A stretch of DNA of 64,000 bases from Streptomyces nigrescens (GCA_024349765.1 AP026073.1:4340001-4404000), one strand, 5' to 3'. Shown: positions 19,430-31,303, counted from the first letter of the stretch. Notes: generated by a model not told the origin, from the sequence alone. Made by a program: numbers and translations.

Positions 19430-20254
19430 ATGAGCGCCCGTTTGCGGGGGATGGCGCAGGAGACCGAACGGATCGTCGCGCAGGGGTGGTACCGGGCGCC
19501 GAGCGGGCGGCCGGTGGAGATCGCGGAGCAGGTGGCGCGGGCCCGGGCGGGGACCCGGTTGTACGGGCCGGAGCCGGTCGAGGTGCCAAAGCCGGCGGAC
19601 GGCGGCCGGGAGACCGTGTTCGAGGTGACGGAGGAAGGCAGCCTGACGGCGGGGCGACGGCTGGCCGGGAGCGGCGGGCCGGTCGCGGTGCTGAACTTCG
19701 CCTCGGCGCGGAATCCCGGCGGTGGGTACCTCAACGGTGCGCAGGCGCAGGAGGAGGCGCTGTGCCGGGGGTCGGCGCTGTACGCGTGCGTGCGCGAGGC
19801 GCCGGAGTTCTACGCGGCGCACCGGGGCGAGCCGACGCCGTTCTACAGTGACCGGGTGATCCTCTCGCCGGGCGTGCCGGTGTTCCGGGACGACCGCGGA
19901 TCGCTGCTCGAAGTTCCTTACGAGGCGGGGTTCTTGACAGCGGCTGCGCCGAACGCGGGGGTGATCGCGCGGCAACGGCCGGCCGAGGCGGGGCGGGTGC
20001 CGGCGGCGCTGGCCGTACGGGCGGAGCGGGTGCTGGAGGTCGCGGCGGCCGGCGGGTACCGTCAGCTGGTCCTCGGCGCCTGGGGGTGCGGGGTGTTCCG
20101 CAACGAACCCGCCGATGTGGCGCGGGCGTTCGCCGCGCAGCTGCTGGGTGCCGGCCGGTTCGCGGACCGGTTCGACCGGGTGGTGTTCGCGGTCCTGGAC
20201 CGCCGTACGGACTCCCCCACCAGGGCCGCCTTCACCGAGGCGTTCGCGGCGTGA
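19430..20254 (+). CDS. TIGR02452-type macrodomain protein, bacterial poly(ADP-ribose) glycohydrolase-like
   Basis: 274 residues. The middle carries the PARG signature GGG-x7-QEE as NPGGGYLNGAQAQEEAL (Gly97-99, Gln107, Glu108-109), after the strand VAVLNFASARNPGG. The C-terminal strand LVLGAWGCGVFRNEP is the second ADP-ribose contact of the family. Bacterial-type PARGs hydrolyse ADP-ribose polymers or mono-ADP-ribosyl marks; the physiological target is unknown. ATG 19430 is preferred over GTG 19421 because GGAGTGAAGG sits at a workable distance. The next gene follows after 26 bp or overlaps if its GTG 20251 is used. Confidence 0.9.
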   Translation: MSARLRGMAQETERIVAQGWYRAPSGRPVEIAEQVARARAGTRLYGPEPVEVPKPADGGRETVFEVTEEGSLTAGRRLAGSGGPVAVLNFASARNPGGGYLNGAQAQEEALCRGSALYACVREAPEFYAAHRGEPTPFYSDRVILSPGVPVFRDDRGSLLEVPYEAGFLTAAAPNAGVIARQRPAEAGRVPAALAVRAERVLEVAAAGGYRQLVLGAWGCGVFRNEPADVARAFAAQLLGAGRFADRFDRVVFAVLDRRTDSPTRAAFTEAFAA

Positions 20255-20280
20255 GCACGACGAAGGGAAACGAGGACGGC

Positions 20281-20766
20281 GTGAGTGAGCACGAGACGTA
20301 CACCAAGCTGATCGGGCTGCTGGAGGAGCGCGGGGCACGCTTCCGGATCCACGAGCACGCTCCGGAGGGCGCGACGGAGGCGGTGAGCGCGCTGCGCGGG
20401 AACGCCGTCGAGCAGGCCGCCAAGTGCATCGTGGTGATGGTCAAGCTCGGGAAGAAGACCAAGCGCTATGTGCTGGCGGTGGTGCCCGGTGACCGGCGGG
20501 TGGACCTCGGCGCGGTGAAGGCGCTGCTGGGCGGCTCGTACGCCGGGTTCGCGACGCCGGAGGTCGCGGAGCGGCTGGCGCGCAGCGTCAGTGGCACGAT
20601 CCTGCCGTTCTCCTTCGACGAGGAGCTGACGCTGGTGGTGGATCCGGCGCTGCTGGAGCAGCCGGAGATCTACTTCAACGCGGCGCGGCTGGACCGTTCG
20701 CTGGCGCTGGTGACCGAGGACTACGTGGCGATCGCGGAGCCGCGGGTGGAGCCGATCGCGGGCTGA
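20281..20766 (+). CDS. YbaK/EbsC (ProX-like) aminoacyl-tRNA deacylase domain protein
   Basis: Single-domain protein of 161 residues in the YbaK/ProX superfamily, which hydrolyses mischarged tRNAs. The family Lys is present in EQAAKCIVVMV and the core RVDLGAVKALLGGSYAGFATPEVAERL follows. Which tRNA is edited cannot be told. GTG 20281 has GAGGA at 4-5 nt; a GTG at 20251 overlapping the PARG stop would add 10 residues and allow translational coupling. Confidence 0.9.
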   Translation: MSEHETYTKLIGLLEERGARFRIHEHAPEGATEAVSALRGNAVEQAAKCIVVMVKLGKKTKRYVLAVVPGDRRVDLGAVKALLGGSYAGFATPEVAERLARSVSGTILPFSFDEELTLVVDPALLEQPEIYFNAARLDRSLALVTEDYVAIAEPRVEPIAG

Positions 20767-20786
20767 ACCGCTTCCGGATACCGAGC

Positions 20787-20818
20787 GAGGGCGGCCGGGA
20801 GGATTCCCGGCCGCCCTC
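20787..20818. terminator. Bidirectional terminator hairpin
   Basis: Perfect 14-bp stem (20787-20800 with 20805-20818), 4-nt loop, followed on the plus strand by TTCTC. It lies between convergent ybaK-like and tap-like genes. Confidence 0.85.
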
Positions 20819-20848
20819 TTCTCCTGGAAATTCCGGTGGGTTACCCGG

Positions 20849-22489
20849 TCACCGGGCTGCCGGGAGGTCGGCCTTGCCCGCGGCCACCGCGGTGGCCTTC
20901 GCCGGCGCGGCGGTCGGCTTCGGCGTGGCGTGCGGGGCGCAGGTCACGTCCTGGGCGTCGGTCTTGCCCTCCAGGAAGTACGCGTCGACCCGGTCGTTGA
21001 TGCAGGGGTTGACCAGGCCGGTGACGCCGTGCGAACCGGCGTCCCGCTCGGTGATCAGGCGGGAGCCCGCGAACCGCTTGTGCAGCTCGACGGCGCCGTC
21101 GTAGGGCGTCGCCGCGTCACGGGTGCTCTGCACGATGAGCACGCTCGGCAGGCCCTTGCCGGTGCGGACCTCGACCGGACGCTGCTGCTTGACCGGCCAG
21201 GTGGCGCAGGGCAGGTTCATCCAGGCGTTGGACCAGGTCATGAACGGGGCCTGCTGGTGGATGCGGGTGTTGTCGCGGTCCCACTTCCGCCAGCTGGTGG
21301 GCCAGGTGGTGTCGGTGCACTCGACGGCCGTGTAGACGGCGTTGCCGTTCTCCGCGGCGATGTTGCCCGCGGTGTTCTTGAGGTCGGGACCGGCGTTCTC
21401 GATCAGGGGCTTCGGGTCGCCGGCGCGGTAGGCGCTCCACACCTGCGCGACGGTGGCCCACATCGAGTCGTAGTAGGGCGCGTTCTGGAAGAAGCCGGTG
21501 AGCTCGGCCGGGCCGACCACGCCGCCGACGGCGTCCTTCTTGGCGGTGGCGCGCAGCTGCTCCCACGCCGCCTGGACCTTCTCGGGGGTGTCGCCGATGT
21601 GGTAGGTGGCGTCGTTCTTGGCGACCCACTTCTTCCAGTCGCCCCAGCGGGTCTCGAAGGCGATGTCCTGGTCGAGGTTGGCCTGGTACCAGACCTTCTC
21701 CCGGGACGGGTTGACGACGCTGTCGACGAGCATCCGGCGCACGTGACCCGGGAAGAGCGTCGCGTAGACGGCGCCGAGGTAGGTGCCGTACGAGACGCCC
21801 AGGTAGTTGAGCTTCTTCTCGTGCAGCGCGGCGCGGATCACGTCGATGTCGCGGGCGGTGTTCGCGGTGGTCATGTACGGCAGCAGGGCGCCGCTGCGCT
21901 CCTTGCAGCCGTCCGCGTACTCCTCGGCGAGCTTGCGCTGGGCGCGCTTGTCCGCCTCGCTGTCCGGCACCGGGTCGGCCTTCGGGGCCTTGACGAACTC
22001 CTGCGGGTCGATGCAGGAGATCGGGGCGGAGTGGCCGACGCCGCGGGGGTCGAAGCCGACGAAGTCGTACGCCTTGGCGGTCTTGGCCCACAGCGGGTTC
22101 TTGGTGGTGATGCGGGTCGGGAAGCGCATGCCCGAACCGCCCGGTCCACCGGGGTTGTAGAGGAGGGAGCCCTGGCGCTCCTCCTTGCCGCCGGTGCTGA
22201 CCGCACGGTCGACGGCGATCTTGATGGTGCGGCCGTTGGGCCGGGCGTAGTCGACCGGGACGGTGACGAAACCGCACTGGACGGGCGACTTCAGGCCCCA
22301 GTCGGCGGGGCAGTCCTGCCAGTGGACGCCCTCCTTGGCCGCACGCGCGGCGGCGATGTGGACTCCGCGGGCCTCGGCCGAGCCCTTCTTGTGGTGTTCC
22401 CCCGCGCTGGCGGGTGTGGCTATCGCGGTGGCGAGGAGCGCCCCGGTCACCAGGGTGCCGGCGGCGCCGAGCACTGCTGATTTCTTCAC
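20849..22489 (-). CDS. Secreted S33-family tripeptidyl aminopeptidase
   Basis: 546-residue alpha/beta hydrolase peptidase of the Tap/SlpD/SlpE type that removes N-terminal tripeptides from extracellular proteins. A Sec signal (KKSAVLGAAGTLVTGALLATAIATPASAGEH) precedes the catalytic domain. Motifs are YNPGGPGGSG (oxyanion hole), GVSYGTYLG with the nucleophile Ser, and GSHGVTG with the catalytic His; the acid lies in STRDAATPYDGA. GTG 22489 is chosen because GGGGA lies about 10 nt upstream, within what would be coding sequence if an earlier ATG were used. Tap-like enzymes are partners or targets of SSI inhibitors in streptomycetes. Confidence 0.93.
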   Translation of the reverse strand: MKKSAVLGAAGTLVTGALLATAIATPASAGEHHKKGSAEARGVHIAAARAAKEGVHWQDCPADWGLKSPVQCGFVTVPVDYARPNGRTIKIAVDRAVSTGGKEERQGSLLYNPGGPGGSGMRFPTRITTKNPLWAKTAKAYDFVGFDPRGVGHSAPISCIDPQEFVKAPKADPVPDSEADKRAQRKLAEEYADGCKERSGALLPYMTTANTARDIDVIRAALHEKKLNYLGVSYGTYLGAVYATLFPGHVRRMLVDSVVNPSREKVWYQANLDQDIAFETRWGDWKKWVAKNDATYHIGDTPEKVQAAWEQLRATAKKDAVGGVVGPAELTGFFQNAPYYDSMWATVAQVWSAYRAGDPKPLIENAGPDLKNTAGNIAAENGNAVYTAVECTDTTWPTSWRKWDRDNTRIHQQAPFMTWSNAWMNLPCATWPVKQQRPVEVRTGKGLPSVLIVQSTRDAATPYDGAVELHKRFAGSRLITERDAGSHGVTGLVNPCINDRVDAYFLEGKTDAQDVTCAPHATPKPTAAPAKATAVAAGKADLPAAR

Positions 22490-23047
22490 GTGGTGTGTTC
22501 CCCCTGCATGGTGCGCCACTTGTGGCGGCGTTGATCACAGGCCTACGGAGGGATCCTGTCGTCTGCGTGCCCCTCCTGAACAGGTTTGACCGGCAATTCT
22601 TTACCAAGCTGTAGGTTTCCGGCCGTGAGCGGGCCGGGAGTTGCCGGTGGCGGCTCTGGCCGGACGCCGCAGCGGAACCCTGTCTTTCCGGCCAACGGAC
22701 GGAAGTGCTGCACGGGCGGGGTTGCATCCGCCGTGCCGGTCCACCCGGCAGAGGCAACTCGTCCTGGTGGGACGCCATTTGACGAGGCGCCAGGAACACG
22801 TGTCACGGGTGCCGTTGCGGGCCCCGGGCGACCGTTCCGCTGGCTTCCGCAACACCTTCGAGGGGCGAGAACGCGTCAATTGCCTTGAACCTGCCCACGA
22901 GGCATGTGCCACGCGCACACCTTCAGTAACCTTCCGTGAAGGCTCTCCCACGCAGCGCCACCCGGGAGGGCTTCGGCGTTTCCGCCCCGCCCGGAGCGCC
23001 GTCCCGTCGTCCGAGCCGTCGTCCAAGCCTCGCGAAGGAGATCCGAA
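22490..23047. other. 558-bp divergent intergenic region
   Basis: No convincing gene. It must hold the tap promoter on the minus strand and the promoter of the roadblock operon on the plus strand. A small palindrome CCTTC-CGT-GAAGG lies at 22930-22942, about 105 bp before the first roadblock gene, and a GAAGGAGA ribosome site ends the region. Confidence 0.5.
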
Positions 23048-23431
23048 GTGCCGGGTATCGATCAGGTGTTGGCCCAGGCGATGGGAATCCCGGGGGTGCT
23101 GGGGGCCGGGCTGATCGACTGGACCAGCGGGCTGACGCTCGGGACGGCCGGCCAGGCACCGAACGGGGACCATGAAGCGGCCGCCGCGGACACCGCCGAG
23201 GTCGTCCAGGCAGTGGCGCGCAACGCCACCTTCGACACCACCGGCGCCGCCGCCCCCGCCCTGGAGGACCTGATCATCACGGCCGCCGGCAGCTACCATC
23301 TGATCCGTTTCGTGCACACCGCCTTCGACAGCCAGACCTATCTGTACCTCTGGCTGGACCGCGCGCAGGCGAATCTCGCCGTGGCCCGGATACGGCTGCG
23401 CGATCTGGCGGCGGGGCTGGTCGCGTCCTGA
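23048..23431 (+). CDS. Roadblock/LC7-like protein A
   Basis: 127 residues. The pattern GVLGAGLIDWTSGLTLGT ... ALEDLIITAAGSYHLIRFV ... TYLYLWLDRAQANLAVARIRL matches the roadblock/LC7 fold (alpha-beta-beta-alpha-beta-beta-beta-alpha) of MglB and conservon CvnB proteins, which bind and regulate Ras-like GTPases. The protein is a diverged paralogue of the last gene of this set (23-25 kb). GTG 23048 follows GAAGGAGA. It opens a four-gene operon that contains no GTPase. Confidence 0.75.
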   Translation: MPGIDQVLAQAMGIPGVLGAGLIDWTSGLTLGTAGQAPNGDHEAAAADTAEVVQAVARNATFDTTGAAAPALEDLIITAAGSYHLIRFVHTAFDSQTYLYLWLDRAQANLAVARIRLRDLAAGLVAS

Positions 23432-23475
23432 CGGCCCGGCGCTGCCAGTCCGCACGAACGGTGAGGGAACCAGCC

Positions 23476-24318
23476 ATGGGCCTGCCCCCGTCTCCGCCGC
23501 CCGGCCCGGCCGGGCTGCTCGACCGGTGTGCCGCCGCACGCGTCACCGGCGCGCTGCGGGGCCCGCACGGCTGCGTCTACCTGCTCGACGGTGCGGTCAC
23601 CTGGGTCGAGGGGGCCGCGGCGCCCGGGATCGAGGTGCGGCTCAGCGCGGCGGGCAGGGTCCCGCCGCAGGGCTGGCGGTACGCCGTCGAGACCGCGGGG
23701 CCGCAGCGGCAGGGCGGCCGGTTCCTGGTCAGCGAGGGCTGGCTGACCCAGGGCGAGCTGGAGATATGCCATCTCGCCGCCCTGCTCGACGCGGCGTTCT
23801 TCGCGCTGCCGCTGCCGCCCGAGACCACGTCCTTCACTCCCGGGACCGGGCACTGGCTGGGTGTCGTGCGCCCGATCAGCGCCGGCGACCTCCAGCGGGC
23901 GACGGCCCGCCGCCGGGCACTGCTGGACCGGCTGCGCCCCTGGGCGGCGGTCGACACCCAGCCGGTCGTGCCGGCCGGCCCCGGCGCTCCGGCCGGTACG
24001 ACACCGCGGCAGCGGCGACTGCTCGCGCACGCCGACGGCCGGCACACCCCCTGCGAACTCGCCCGCGCGCTGGGCCAGTCCGCGTTCGTGACGCTGCTCG
24101 ACATCCGCCGGCTCGCCGCGGCCGGCCTGGTCCGGATGCCACCCGGCGGACTCCCCCGCCGCCGGCCGGGCGCCACACCGGCCGGGCATCCGCCGCCCGG
24201 CGCCGGCAGAGGCCGCACCCCCACCTGGCAACCACCGGTGCCGGAGCTCCTCGACACCCGGGACCCGGATGTTGCCCTCCTTGTCCGACTGCGTACGGCG
24301 CTGGAGGAAAACCTGTGA
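23476..24318 (+). CDS. PATAN/DUF4388-like protein with C-terminal winged-helix-like region
   Basis: 280 residues. The N-terminal part (about residues 15-60: RVTGALRGPHGCVYLLDGAV, then TWVEGAAAPGIEV) resembles the PATAN/DUF4388 domain found beside roadblock proteins and small GTPases. A central LVSEGWLTQGELEICHLAALLDAAF and a later RRLLAHADGRHTPCELARAL ... LLDIRRLAAAGLVRM resemble helix-turn-helix modules. The tail is Pro/Arg-rich. ATG 23476 has GAGGG at 8 nt. I read it as an adaptor or output protein of the roadblock set; that is inference. Confidence 0.65.
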   Translation: MGLPPSPPPGPAGLLDRCAAARVTGALRGPHGCVYLLDGAVTWVEGAAAPGIEVRLSAAGRVPPQGWRYAVETAGPQRQGGRFLVSEGWLTQGELEICHLAALLDAAFFALPLPPETTSFTPGTGHWLGVVRPISAGDLQRATARRRALLDRLRPWAAVDTQPVVPAGPGAPAGTTPRQRRLLAHADGRHTPCELARALGQSAFVTLLDIRRLAAAGLVRMPPGGLPRRRPGATPAGHPPPGAGRGRTPTWQPPVPELLDTRDPDVALLVRLRTALEENL

Positions 24319-24388
24319 CCCCTTGCCCGCGAAGACCGTGCACGGCATGAGGCGCGCCCTGGGAAGGCGGGCCGCGAAAAGGAGACTG

Positions 24389-24769
24389 ATGACGATAGAA
24401 CCCCGGCTACGGGACGAACTGCTGACGCTGCGCGACCAAGTGCGGCATTTCCAGGGCGGCATGGTGGCGAGCGCGGACGGCATGGTCATCGCGCACGATC
24501 TGGCGAACATCGAACCGGACGGGCTGGCGGCGCTGACCGCGGCGGCCATCGGGGTCGCCAAGCGGCTCACCGAGGCGACCGGGCAGGGGGCTTTCGAGGA
24601 GTCCCTGACCCGCGGCACCGACGGCTACATCGCCGCCTACTCGGCCGGCCGCCGTGCCGTGCTCACCGCCGTGACCGGCCCGGACACCAATGTGGGCCGG
24701 CTGCATCTGCAGGCCAGGCGGGCGGCCGAGCGCATCGGGGCGCTGGTCGACGCGGCCCCGCGCCGGTAG
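24389..24769 (+). CDS. Roadblock/LC7 protein B (MglB/CvnB-like)
   Basis: 126 residues. The stretch GGMVASADGMVIAHDL, GLAALTAAAIGVAKRL and the YIAAYSAGRRAVLTAV strand make it the most canonical roadblock protein of the set, close to the MglB/CvnB pattern. It starts at ATG 24389 after AAAAGGAG; an ATG 42 bases upstream would lack a ribosome site. A dimer of this protein would normally act on a Ras-like GTPase, but none is encoded nearby. Confidence 0.8.
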   Translation: MTIEPRLRDELLTLRDQVRHFQGGMVASADGMVIAHDLANIEPDGLAALTAAAIGVAKRLTEATGQGAFEESLTRGTDGYIAAYSAGRRAVLTAVTGPDTNVGRLHLQARRAAERIGALVDAAPRR

Positions 24770-24844
24770 GCCGGCCCACCGCCCGACCCCGTAATCCACC
24801 GCACACCGCACCACCTCCACCCATTCGAAAGGTCACCACCCCTC

Positions 24845-25219
24845 ATGGCTCACATGGACTCCGCCCTCGCCGACATGATGTCGACCATCGAAGGCGCGAT
24901 AGGCGTCGCGCTGGTCGACTACACCAGCGGCATGGCGCTGGCCACGCTCGGCGACAACCAGGCCCTGGACCTCAACATCGCCGCGGCCGGCAACACCGAT
25001 GTCGTCCGCGCCAAGATGCGCACGATGGAGATGCTCGAACTCCAGGGCGCCATCGAGGACATGCTCATCACGCTGACCGCGCAGTACCACATCATCCGGC
25101 CGGTCACCGGCAAGAGCGGCAGCGGGCTCTTCCTCTATCTGGTGCTGGACCGCAAGCGCGCCAATCTGGCGCTGGCGCGCCACCGCCTGGCCCGGCTGGA
25201 GGCCGATCTGGAGGTGTGA
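24845..25219 (+). CDS. Roadblock/LC7-like protein C
   Basis: 124 residues, similar throughout to roadblock protein A: GAIGVALVDYTSGMALATLG, GAIEDMLITLTAQYHIIRPV and LFLYLVLDRKRANLALARHRL align with the same blocks there. The start ATG follows GAAAGG. It is the last gene of the set; the urease accessory gene ureD is convergent and ends 3 bp away. Function presumed to be regulatory through protein-protein contact. Confidence 0.78.
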   Translation: MAHMDSALADMMSTIEGAIGVALVDYTSGMALATLGDNQALDLNIAAAGNTDVVRAKMRTMEMLELQGAIEDMLITLTAQYHIIRPVTGKSGSGLFLYLVLDRKRANLALARHRLARLEADLEV

Positions 25220-25222
25220 GCC

Positions 25223-26076
25223 TCAGCCGCCGAGCCCCCGTGCGGCCTCGTCCAGGAGGCGGCGCAGCCGCAGCGCGTCCGGTGCGACGGCCGTCGCGAG
25301 GGCGCCGGGGCCGGCCAGCGGCGCCAGGACGCCCCGCGCGTCGAGCGGTCGGTCACCGGACGGCCGGCCACGGTGCGGCTGGTCACCGGTCGCGCCGAGC
25401 AGCCGTACCGGGGCCGGTCCGTCCGCGAACTCGGGCCCCACGACCAGGAGTTGACCGATGGCCCGGTGGCCGCCCAGGACGGCCGAGGTGTCCCAGCCGG
25501 GGGCGCCGGGCCCGTAGGCGGTCTCCTGGTCGAGCAGGGTGCGACCGGCGCGCCGGACCGTGAGCCGGCTGCGCAGGGCGCCGGTCGGCTCGCCGCTGCG
25601 GCCCAGGACCTGTTCCTCGCGGAGCACGAGCCGGGCGGTGGCGGCCAGTTCGACGGTCGTGGTCATCCGCAGGTCGCTGCCGGCGGCCGAGATCAGCGGC
25701 TCGGGCAGCCAGTCCAGCCGGGCGCCCTCGCCCACCGTGAGGCGTACGTCGTAGTGGGCGGGCGCACCGGTCCGGCCGGGCAGCGCGACGGTGGCCGCGG
25801 CGGCCGTGACGTGCAGCGCGCTGCCGGCCTCCGCGGTCACCTCGATGGCCAGCCGGTCACCGCCGAGCGGGGCGCTCATGGCGCCGACGACGCACACCCG
25901 GGCCGGGCCGCCGTGCGCGCGGACCCGGCGCAGCGCGAACGGGCCGTCGCCGTCCAGGACGGGCAGCCGGGTGGTGCCGTCGGCATCGGTGCGGGCGACG
26001 ACGCGGGCGGTGGCCCGCAGGCCGGCCGAGGGCGGTGCGGCGGTCGCCGGTGTGGTCTGCGGGGGAAGGGCGAGCG

Positions 26077-26080
<4 letters not shown>
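25223..26080 (-). CDS. ureD: Urease accessory protein UreD
   Basis: 285-residue scaffold that binds apo-urease with UreF and UreG during nickel insertion. Typical features are the beta-rich body with [20 protein letters not shown], the [18 protein letters not shown] segment and [13 protein letters not shown]. The ATG overlaps the ureG stop (ATGA), so translation is coupled. It is the last gene of the ureABCFGD operon. Confidence 0.92.
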
Positions 26081-26769
<689 letters not shown>

Positions 26770-26833
26770 GGTCACTCCGGTGGTTCGTACGGCCGCCGGG
26801 GGCGGCGCGGGTGCCGGCCGGGGCCGGGCGGGG

Positions 26834-27508
26834 TCAGGAGGCGAAGAGGCGGACCGGCCAGGCGGCGTGCGCTTCCGCGGTGATGTCGAGCAGCGGGGCG
26901 GACGCGGCGGGCAGGACGTCGACCCCGTCGGCGGCGACCCGTTCCCCGGCCGCGGCGCCCTGCTCGGCGACCCGGTCGACGTCGGCGGCCAGGTGGGCGA
27001 GGACCGCGGTGGCGTCGAACGGGTCGAGGCTGAGCAGGCGGACGGCGGCGGTGGCCGGGCCGCTGATGGTCTCGTAGGCCACGGCGTACGCGGCGTCCTG
27101 CGGCGGCAGTCCGGCGGACCGGGCGGCCAGGCCCAGGACGACGGGCTGGTGGGCGCCACGTGGCCGGGCCGCGGCGAGCGCGTCGAGTGCCGGGTCCGGC
27201 CAGGTGGCGCGGGCGGCCCGCATCATCTGTCGGCCGAGCCGCCGGGCCACCTGCCGGAGCGCCGGTACGGGCGTGCGGGCGTCGGCGGCGTCGTCCAGGA
27301 GGAGCGGGTCGCAGCCGGCCGCGGCCGCCGCGGCGAGCGCGGCGGCGACCAGGCCCGCGGTGTGCAGCCGGCCCCGGCAGAAGCGCTCCAGGGTGGCGGC
27401 GTCCTTGATGTGGCCCGCGGCGACGGCCGGTTCGGCGCCGCCCGAGTGGGCGTGCCCTCCGGCGGGGAACCGGCCGTCGGCGAGGAGGAGCAGCGCGGCG
27501 CGGCTCAT
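26834..27508 (-). CDS. ureF: Urease accessory protein UreF
   Basis: 224-residue all-helical protein that bridges UreD and UreG. It begins [19 protein letters not shown], the conserved N-terminal block, and contains [21 protein letters not shown] near the middle. The ATG at 27508 is 40 bp after the ureC stop. No ureE is present, so UreG or UreD alone must handle nickel delivery. Confidence 0.93.
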   Translation of the reverse strand: MSRAALLLLADGRFPAGGHAHSGGAEPAVAAGHIKDAATLERFCRGRLHTAGLVAAALAAAAAAGCDPLLLDDAADARTPVPALRQVARRLGRQMMRAARATWPDPALDALAAARPRGAHQPVVLGLAARSAGLPPQDAAYAVAYETISGPATAAVRLLSLDPFDATAVLAHLAADVDRVAEQGAAAGERVAADGVDVLPAASAPLLDITAEAHAAWPVRLFAS

Positions 27509-27548
27509 CGGTGGTCCGTGGTGTGCATCGGGGTCTTCCTCATGGCGT

Positions 27549-29270
27549 TCAGAACAGGAAGTACCGCTGGGCCATGGGGAGTTCGGCGGCCGGGTGGGGT
27601 TCGACCACCTCGCCGTCGATGGTGACCGTGAAGGTGTCGGGGTCGACGTGGACCCGCGGCAGGGCGTCGTTTTCGCGCATGTCCGCCTTGGTGACACCGC
27701 GGGTGGAGCGGATCGCCTCGTACGCCTTGGCCAGCGGCAGGCGTCCGGGGAGGCCGTCCTCCAGGGCCTGCGGGGAGACGAAGTTGACCGAGTTGCTGCC
27801 GGGGGCCTTGCCGGTGGCGCCGAACATCGGGCGGGGCAGGACCGGCTGCGGGGTGGGGATGGAGGCGTTGGCGTCGCCCATCTGCGCGTACGCGATCTGC
27901 CCGCCCTTGATGACCAGTTGGGGCTTGACGCCGAAGAACGCCGGGTCCCACAGGACGAGGTCGGCGAGCTTGCCGTCCTCGACGGAGCCGACGAGGTGGT
28001 CGATGCCCTGGGCGAGGGCCGCGTTGATGGTGTACTTCGCGACGTAGCGGCGGGCCCGGTGGTTGTCCGCGCCGCCGTCGCCGGGGAGCGCGCCGCGGCG
28101 CCGCTTCATCACGTGCGCGGTCTGCCAGGTGCGCATCACGACCTCGCCGATCCGGCCCATGGCCTGGGCGTCGGAGGACATGATCGAGATGGCGCCGAGG
28201 TCGTGCAGGATGTCCTCGGCGGCGATGGTGGAGGGCCGGATCCGGGACTCGGCGAAGGCCAGGTCCTCGGGGACGGCCGGGTTGAGGTGGTGGCAGACCA
28301 TCAGCATGTCGAGGTGTTCCTCGACGGTGTTGACGGTGTGCGGCCGCGTGGGGTTGGTGGACGCGGGCAGCACGTTCGGCTCGGAGACCATGGCGATCAT
28401 GTCGGGGGCGTGGCCGCCGCCGGCGCCCTCGACGTGGAACGCGTGGATGGAGCGGCCGGCGATGGCGGCGAGGGTGTCGCCGAGGAAGCCGGCCTCGTTC
28501 AGGGTGTCCGTGTGGATCGCCAGCTGGGCGCCGCTCTCCTCGCAGACCCTCAGACAGGCGTCGATGACGGCGGGGGTGGCGCCCCAGTCCTCGTGGATCT
28601 TGAAGCCGAGGATGCCGGCCCGCAGCTGGTCGCGCATCGAGGCGAGGGAGGTGGTGTTGCCCTTGCCGAGCAGTCCGACGTTGACCGGGAAGGAGTCCAT
28701 CGACTCCAGGAGCCGGGAGATGTGCCAGGCGCCGGGGGTGATGGTGGTGGCCTTGCTGCCCTCGGCCGGGCCGGTGCCGCCGCCGATGAGCGTGGTCACG
28801 CCGGAGGCGAGCGCCTCGTCCGCCTGCTGGGGGCAGATGAAGTGGACGTGGGTGTCGATGCCGCCGGCGGTGAGGATCTTGCCGTTGCCGGCGATGACCT
28901 CGGTCTCGGGGCCGATGACCAGGTCGGGGTGGACGCCGTCCATGGTGTCGGGGTTGCCGGCCTTGCCGAGGGCGGTGATCCGGCCGTCGCGGATGCCGAC
29001 GTCGGCCTTGACGACGCCCCAGTGGTCGAGGACCACGGCGCCGGTGATCACGGTGTCCGGGGCGCCCTCGGCGCGGGTGGTCCGGGACTGGCCCATCGAC
29101 TCGCGGATGACCTTGCCGCCGCCGAAGACCGCCTCGTCACCGGCGCGGCCGGGTCCGCCGGAGCGGTCCTCGGTGATCTCGATGACCAGGTCGGTGTCGG
29201 CGAGCCGGATCCGGTCGCCGGCGGTCGGGCCGAAGAGGTCGGCGTACGCCTGGCGGGTCAGCTCAGCCAT
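27549..29270 (-). CDS. ureC: Urease alpha subunit
   Basis: Catalytic subunit, 573 residues, hydrolysing urea to ammonia and carbamate at a bis-nickel site. The carbamylated lysine is Lys224 in GFKIHEDWG; the first nickel ligands are in [10 protein letters not shown] and the flap cysteine region follows [14 protein letters not shown]. Length and the N-terminal [20 protein letters not shown] are standard. The start overlaps the ureB stop by 8 bp. Confidence 0.98.
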   Translation of the reverse strand: MAELTRQAYADLFGPTAGDRIRLADTDLVIEITEDRSGGPGRAGDEAVFGGGKVIRESMGQSRTTRAEGAPDTVITGAVVLDHWGVVKADVGIRDGRITALGKAGNPDTMDGVHPDLVIGPETEVIAGNGKILTAGGIDTHVHFICPQQADEALASGVTTLIGGGTGPAEGSKATTITPGAWHISRLLESMDSFPVNVGLLGKGNTTSLASMRDQLRAGILGFKIHEDWGATPAVIDACLRVCEESGAQLAIHTDTLNEAGFLGDTLAAIAGRSIHAFHVEGAGGGHAPDMIAMVSEPNVLPASTNPTRPHTVNTVEEHLDMLMVCHHLNPAVPEDLAFAESRIRPSTIAAEDILHDLGAISIMSSDAQAMGRIGEVVMRTWQTAHVMKRRRGALPGDGGADNHRARRYVAKYTINAALAQGIDHLVGSVEDGKLADLVLWDPAFFGVKPQLVIKGGQIAYAQMGDANASIPTPQPVLPRPMFGATGKAPGSNSVNFVSPQALEDGLPGRLPLAKAYEAIRSTRGVTKADMRENDALPRVHVDPDTFTVTIDGEVVEPHPAAELPMAQRYFLF

Positions 29271-29574
29271 CGAGAGTGCCTCCGGTCTCGCCGCGCAGGC
29301 CCGGGACGATCCGCTTGCCCGCGAGGGGGACCAGCTCGACCTCGGTGGGGATGCCGGGCTCGAAGCGCACGGCGGAGCCGGCCGGGACGTTCAGCCGCTT
29401 GCCGTGCGCGGCCGCGCGGTCGAAGTCGAGGCCGGGGTTGGCCTCGGCGAAGTGGTAGTGGGAGCCGACCTGGACGGGGCGGTCGGCGGCGTTGAGGACG
29501 GTCATGCGCGTGAGGGGGAGGCCTTCGTTGAGGCGTACCGGCTCGTCGGCGTAGAGGATCTGTCCCGGGATCAT
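29263..29574 (-). CDS. ureB: Urease beta subunit
   Basis: 103-residue structural subunit of the bacterial three-subunit urease. Family landmarks are [36 protein letters not shown] and the C-terminal [12 protein letters not shown]. It overlaps ureC by 8 bp and lies 17 bp after ureA. Confidence 0.97.
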   Translation of the reverse strand: MIPGQILYADEPVRLNEGLPLTRMTVLNAADRPVQVGSHYHFAEANPGLDFDRAAAHGKRLNVPAGSAVRFEPGIPTEVELVPLAGKRIVPGLRGETGGTLDG

Positions 29575-29591
29575 CGTCTGCTCTCCCGTGG

Positions 29592-29894
<303 letters not shown>

Positions 29895-30047
29895 ACCTTC
29901 CACCTCACTGTCTTCCCGCCCGGACACATTTGCCCAGGTCACAGGCGTGGGCACACCCGTATCGGTAGATGTATCACGCAGTAATTAAAGGGGGAGCAAA
30001 CCGACTTCCAGCAGTTGGCCATCCACGGCCCCATCGGGGCAGGCTAG

Positions 30048-31265
<1,218 letters not shown>

Positions 31266-31283
31266 TCCCTCCGCATCCTCTTC

Positions 31284-31303
31284 CGGTCAGCCCGCGCTGA
31301 CCG
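31284..31303. terminator. Bidirectional terminator hairpin
   Basis: Perfect 8-bp stem (31284-31291 with 31296-31303) and a 4-nt loop between the convergent peptidase and antitoxin genes. Confidence 0.65.

Noticed and set aside
23048-25219. Complete conservon (cvnABCD)
   Set aside because: No sensor kinase and no Ras-like GTPase are encoded here, so the standard conservon label does not fit.
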